Source: Desulfamplus sp. (lineage in GTDB: Bacteria > Desulfobacterota > Desulfobacteria > Desulfobacterales > Desulfobacteraceae). Taken from it: a stretch of DNA of 8,811 nt. Position 1 is the first letter of the stretch; every line of letters begins with the position of its first letter. The stretch lies in assembly GCA_015233755.1 (NCBI GenBank), contig JADFXA010000072.1, positions 1-8,811 on the forward strand. Direction: 5' to 3'. Position numbers and translations under genes: made by a program. Of this stretch, positions 5,567-8,811 are shown piece by piece. The notes under the pieces are model-generated. The model made no database searches and had not been told where the DNA came from. It worked only from the letters and a program-made list of their open reading frames with translations.

Positions 5567-7537
5567 CTATTCAACCATCTCCATAACACTTTCCGCAATA
5601 TAAGCTGCATCTATTTTATACTCAGCTCTAAGAGTGGCTTGCGATCCATGCTCTACAAATCTATCTTTTATACCAATTCGTTTAATATTGTAACTTAGCC
5701 GTTTCTTAAAAATACCACTATCTGTTAAAAGCTCTAAAACAGCGCTTCCAAATCCACCATCAAGAACATGCTCCTCAACTGTAATGATATTGTGAATTCT
5801 TGATGCTAAATTAAGGAGCATCTCTGAATCAAGTGGTTTTATAAACCTTGCATTTACAAGTGCAATTGATATAGTTTTTTGGCTCTGCTCTATTATATCA
5901 ATTGCTTTAATGGCCTCTTGAACTGTTCTACCTGATGCCAAAATCAAGATGTCTTCTCCATCACGCAAAAGTTCTGCTTTGCCAATCTCAATCTCTTTTC
6001 TCTTTTGCATCGGTTTTTTCTTAGAATTTAAGTCTGTAAAAGATTGTGCCGCTGTAGAATCTTTAGCATAATAATTTACAACACCTTCGCCTCTGCCTCT
6101 TGGATAGCGAATTGCAATAGGTCCTTTATAATCAAGGGCTTTTTTTAGCATTAATGCAAGCTCATTTTCATCTTTTGGTGCCATTATGGTCATGTTTGGA
6201 ATACTTCGTAAAAAGGAGTAATCAAACAGGCCATGATGAGTTGGCCCATCTTCACCAACAATACCGCCTCTATCTAATGCAAAAACAACATGGTGAGAAT
6301 CAATACAGACATCATGCAAAATTTGGTCATAAGCACGCTGCATAAATGTGGAATAGATTGCAACTACTGGCTTCATTCCTTGAGATGCCATACCAGCAGC
6401 AAAGGTCACAGCATGTTGTTCAGCAATACCAACATCAAAGAAACGCTCTGGAAACTCTTTTGCAAATTGAGCAAGGCCTGTGCCTTCTGGCATAGCAGCA
6501 GTTATCGCTACAACTTTGTTATCTTGTTTAGCCAAATCCACCATTGTTTTTCCAAAAACTTCGGTATAGGTGGGAATAGGGGAGGGTGCTGAGGTTGACA
6601 AGTTAGAAATAGAGGTATTACCTGTAGTTATATCAAATGAACTTACGCCATGAAAATAGACAGGATTTTTCTCTGCAGGCTCATAGCCTTTTCCTTTTTT
6701 TGTTGTAACATGCAGCAATACAGGCTCATTAAGATGCTTGATATTTTCCATTATATCAATAAGATGGTTAAGCCTATGTCCGTCAATAGGTCCAAAATAA
6801 TCAAAATTAAATGCCTCAAAAAGCATACCAGGAGTTACAAAGGTCTTGAAAGAATCTTCTGATTTTTTGGCAATGCGGTAAATATCATCTCCAATTCCTG
6901 GGAGAGACTTAAGAAATGCTCCAAAATCTTTTTTCATATTTTGCAAATAATTTGAAGATAGGGTGCGGCTTAAAAAAGAGGATAAAGCCCCTACATTTGG
7001 GGCTATTGACATATCGTTGTCATTTAAGATTACAATTAAATCTCTCTTAGAATCACCAGCTTGATTAAGACCTTCATAAGCAAGACCCGCGGTCATTGAG
7101 CCATCACCAATAACTGAAATCACTTTGGATTTATCTTTTTTTAGATGTTTTGCAACCGATATACCAAGTCCTGCTGAAATTGAAGTACTGCTATGTCCCA
7201 CAGTAAAGGCATCGCATTGACTCTCGCTTCTTTTTGTAAAACCCGATATGCCTTTAAATTGCCTTAAAGAGTCAAAGCGATCATCTCTTCCAGTCAAAAG
7301 TTTATGTGTGTATGCTTGATGGCCTACGTCCCATATTAGACTATCTGATGGAATATTAAATACATAATGAATTGCAATTGTCAGCTCAACAACACCTAAA
7401 CTTGAAGCAAGATGTCCGCCATTTTTAGAAACAACAGAGATAATTCTCTCTCTAATCTCCTTTGAAAGTGAAAGAAGTTGATTTTTAGAAAGTTTTTTTA
7501 AATCATCACCTGTTTTAATGGTTCTCAGCAGGTTCAA
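5567..7537 (-). CDS. dxs: 1-deoxy-D-xylulose-5-phosphate synthase (DXS)
   Basis: DXS condenses pyruvate and glyceraldehyde-3-phosphate to 1-deoxyxylulose-5-phosphate, the first step of the MEP isoprenoid pathway and a source for thiamine and pyridoxal. The 656-residue product shows GGHLASSLGVVEL (40-52, with the conserved His42), WDVGHQAY, the thiamine diphosphate motif GDGSMTAGLAYEGLN (144-158), the catalytic Glu373 in DVGIAEQHAV, DRGGIVGEDGPTHHG (422-436) and IRYPRG. Three domains are present: N-terminal ThDP-binding, pyrimidine-binding, and the C-terminal transketolase domain. It is slightly longer than usual (about 620-640), mainly through a Lys/Ser-rich linker at about 487-515. The start is TTG at 7537, supported by AGGAG six bases upstream and by N-terminal alignment with the family. 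The gene is the first housekeeping cistron of the minus-strand block and is followed after 25 bp by the restriction endonuclease. Confidence 0.97.
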   Translation of the reverse strand: MNLLRTIKTGDDLKKLSKNQLLSLSKEIRERIISVVSKNGGHLASSLGVVELTIAIHYVFNIPSDSLIWDVGHQAYTHKLLTGRDDRFDSLRQFKGISGFTKRSESQCDAFTVGHSSTSISAGLGISVAKHLKKDKSKVISVIGDGSMTAGLAYEGLNQAGDSKRDLIVILNDNDMSIAPNVGALSSFLSRTLSSNYLQNMKKDFGAFLKSLPGIGDDIYRIAKKSEDSFKTFVTPGMLFEAFNFDYFGPIDGHRLNHLIDIMENIKHLNEPVLLHVTTKKGKGYEPAEKNPVYFHGVSSFDITTGNTSISNLSTSAPSPIPTYTEVFGKTMVDLAKQDNKVVAITAAMPEGTGLAQFAKEFPERFFDVGIAEQHAVTFAAGMASQGMKPVVAIYSTFMQRAYDQILHDVCIDSHHVVFALDRGGIVGEDGPTHHGLFDYSFLRSIPNMTIMAPKDENELALMLKKALDYKGPIAIRYPRGRGEGVVNYYAKDSTAAQSFTDLNSKKKPMQKRKEIEIGKAELLRDGEDILILASGRTVQEAIKAIDIIEQSQKTISIALVNARFIKPLDSEMLLNLASRIHNIITVEEHVLDGGFGSAVLELLTDSGIFKKRLSYNIKRIGIKDRFVEHGSQATLRAEYKIDAAYIAESVMEMVE

Positions 7538-7543
7538 TGAAAT

Positions 7544-7548
7544 CTCCT
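7544..7548 (-). promoter_or_regulatory. Ribosome binding site that fixes the TTG start of dxs
   Basis: AGGAG on the minus strand is six bases upstream of the TTG at 7537-7535. This strong site at ideal distance is the main reason to accept the non-ATG start. Confidence 0.75.
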
Positions 7549-7592
7549 AAGGAAAGTCATGTTTATATTCATCACAATTTGGAAGGTGTGAA

Positions 7593-7621
7593 GATATAGC
7601 TTATTAGCGTGGATTTGACAA
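7593..7621 (-). promoter_or_regulatory. Candidate sigma-70-type promoter of dxs
   Basis: On the minus strand TTGTCA (7621-7616, five of six consensus -35 bases) is followed by a 17-base spacer and TATATC (7598-7593, four of six -10 bases). Transcription would start near 7586, about 50 bases ahead of the dxs start. Position in the only sizeable gap upstream of dxs supports it. It would drive dxs, the restriction-modification pair, tlyA and perhaps the EF-G-like gene. Confidence 0.4.
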
Positions 7622-7650
7622 CTTTTAAAAAGTTGCAAATCTTAAAAGTT
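7619..7650. repeat. Alternative-hairpin repeat upstream of dxs
   Basis: A 17-base palindrome with perfect 8-base arms (CAACTTTT/AAAAGTTG, one central base) spans 7619-7635 and overlaps the -35 box of the candidate dxs promoter. A second copy of one arm, TTAAAAGTT (7642-7650), can pair instead with AACTTTTAA (7620-7628). The element could be an operator or weak RNA hairpin downstream of the brxL-like gene. No T-run follows on the minus strand, so it is not a clear terminator. Confidence 0.4.
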
Positions 7651-7672
7651 AAATGATGTGTAAAGGAATTTG

Positions 7673-8811
7673 CTATCGCAAGATAATCTCTGAAATATCA
7701 GGTGAAAATTCCGAATCCATTATTGCCATTTGATGACGAATATTTGAGCGTAACTTAATTGCTGGTTGTAAGCAGAACTCATCAAATTCATTAATGGAAA
7801 CCGTTTTGATGTCTGGAAAAAACAGTTTTAAAAATCCACAAGCTACTCTTTGAACAGCACGGGTATCTCTTAAATCCCCAGATGATTCAGAGTGATCTTT
7901 AACAAAAGCCATCTGTTCTTGGCAACTACGCAAAGCATACAATACTTCACCAAAATAATCAGCCCTAAGAGCAAATGAATTACAAATAGAAGAAGATTCA
8001 ATTCTTGGCAATTCCCAACCATGAATAAGCCCATGAAATCGATCAAGTAAGGCAGTTGCTCCTTCTCCATTTAGCCAGCTTGGCAGCTCTCTAAAATAGT
8101 TTGCATCTCTTGGTTGTCCATATTCAATTGGAATATTTCCAAGAAGAACAAATCCAGCGTCAGATGAGCCGTGAAACCCCATCACTCTAAATTCACCTGA
8201 TTCAAGATAACCTTTTAAAGCACCAACAATCTCTTCTTCATCTTTTAGCCGTATTGTCTGTATTTCGTCTAAAACAATTGCATTATAACGAGATATAATG
8301 CCAGTTTGTTGCCTACTCATATCATAAAATAGTTGAGCACGAGTAACGACACCGCCACTTATTAACCATGCATGACGTGATAATTGACTAAAAATATATG
8401 ATTTCCCAGTGCCTTTAGGGGCAAGTTCAATAATATTGACTCTTGGTTCTACAAGTGGAATAAGCCTTGTCAATAAAGTAATTTTTTGTTTTATAGAATA
8501 TTTGTTTTCATCATATCCCATACATCTTACAAGAAGCTCAATCCATTCATTAAAAGAGAACTTTTCTCTTTGGTTGATAAAGTAGTTTAAATCAATGCTT
8601 GCTGTCTGCATTGGTTTAAATGCTGTCATTACAACTTCAAATCTATCTGTTTTCCCTTTTTGCGGTAACCATTTAAGCGTTCCGCTTCCCCATACATTGC
8701 CGAGCAATAAAAGAGGATTTTCATCTACAATATTTTCCATTACGCGGCCAGTAATATCTAAAGATGGTATTCTTAGCTGCAAATCGCCTTTGGTTGTATG
8801 AACTTTTACGC
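7673..8811 (-). CDS. brxL: BrxL-family Lon-like AAA+ ATPase, 5' end beyond window (partial)
   Basis: The frame is open to the right window edge, so the N-terminus is missing; about 379 codons are visible and the TTG at 8782 need not be a start. The visible protein resembles the BrxL ATPase: SFNEWIELLVRCMGY, LIPLVEPRVNIIELAPKGTGKS with the Walker A motif (about 8422-8399), SGGVVTRAQLFYDMS, Walker B AIVLDEI, KGYLESGEFRV, sensor-like LLGNIP, and the arginine-finger-like ALLDRFHGLIHGWELPR. BrxL forms ring-shaped DNA-binding oligomers and is a component of type I BREX phage defence, usually the last gene of the operon. The protein ends soon after the ATPase region (IRHQMAIMDSEFSPD), and no Lon Ser-Lys protease domain follows. 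It may therefore belong to the shorter BrxL-like family or be C-terminally trimmed. Other BREX genes, if present, would lie right of the window. Family assignment is firm; BREX membership is inference. Confidence 0.8.
   Translation of the reverse strand, partial: VKVHTTKGDLQLRIPSLDITGRVMENIVDENPLLLLGNVWGSGTLKWLPQKGKTDRFEVVMTAFKPMQTASIDLNYFINQREKFSFNEWIELLVRCMGYDENKYSIKQKITLLTRLIPLVEPRVNIIELAPKGTGKSYIFSQLSRHAWLISGGVVTRAQLFYDMSRQQTGIISRYNAIVLDEIQTIRLKDEEEIVGALKGYLESGEFRVMGFHGSSDAGFVLLGNIPIEYGQPRDANYFRELPSWLNGEGATALLDRFHGLIHGWELPRIESSSICNSFALRADYFGEVLYALRSCQEQMAFVKDHSESSGDLRDTRAVQRVACGFLKLFFPDIKTVSINEFDEFCLQPAIKLRSNIRHQMAIMDSEFSPDISEIILR

Noticed and set aside
5542..5610. Longer endonuclease start at 5610, overlapping the end of dxs
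   Set aside because: The added 23 residues have no counterpart in EcoRV, and the ATG at 5541 has its own AGGA at the right distance.
7615..7643. Perfect TTGACA on the + strand in the dxs upstream gap
   Set aside because: No reasonable -10 box follows at 16-18 bases and no + strand gene lies downstream. The match arises from the palindrome shared with the minus-strand -35 box.
8595..8801. Short + strand open frame opposite the BrxL-like gene
   Set aside because: It lies antisense within a well-supported coding region, has no recognisable motif and no ribosome binding site.

Overview
The window is AT-rich bacterial chromosome (roughly one-third GC by eye) carrying housekeeping genes of a Gram-negative-type bacterium that makes isoprenoids by the MEP pathway. 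The mixture of dxs next to tlyA, an EF-G2-like factor with DTPGD in place of DTPGH, and a fabG paralogue would fit a deltaproteobacterial, Nitrospirota-like or related lineage. The sequence alone does not settle the taxon.

Layout: a FabG-type ketoreductase (51-779) is the only complete gene on the + strand, and it seems to be the tail of an operon that starts left of the window. It converges on a minus-strand block across a short GC-rich inverted-repeat element (801-871) that resembles a REPIN. The minus-strand block, in transcription order, is: the C-terminal part of a BrxL-family AAA+ ATPase cut by the right window edge (8811-7673); a 135-bp gap with a plausible promoter; dxs (7537-5567); an EcoRV-family restriction endonuclease (5541-4711); its M.EcoRV-like adenine methyltransferase (4714-3803); tlyA (3809-3024); and an EF-G-like translation factor (2952-883).

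The most notable point is that a complete type II restriction-modification pair lies inside what looks like the dxs-tlyA operon. It sits 25 bp after dxs, R and M overlap by 4 bp, and M overlaps tlyA by 4 or 7 bp. The endonuclease gene precedes the methyltransferase gene and no controller gene is visible. All EcoRV catalytic residues and the core of its recognition loop are recognisable, so GATATC specificity is predicted, and I found no GATATC in the window by eye. With the BrxL-family gene on the other side of dxs, the locus looks like a defence island built around housekeeping genes, possibly with the rest of a BREX system just beyond the right edge.
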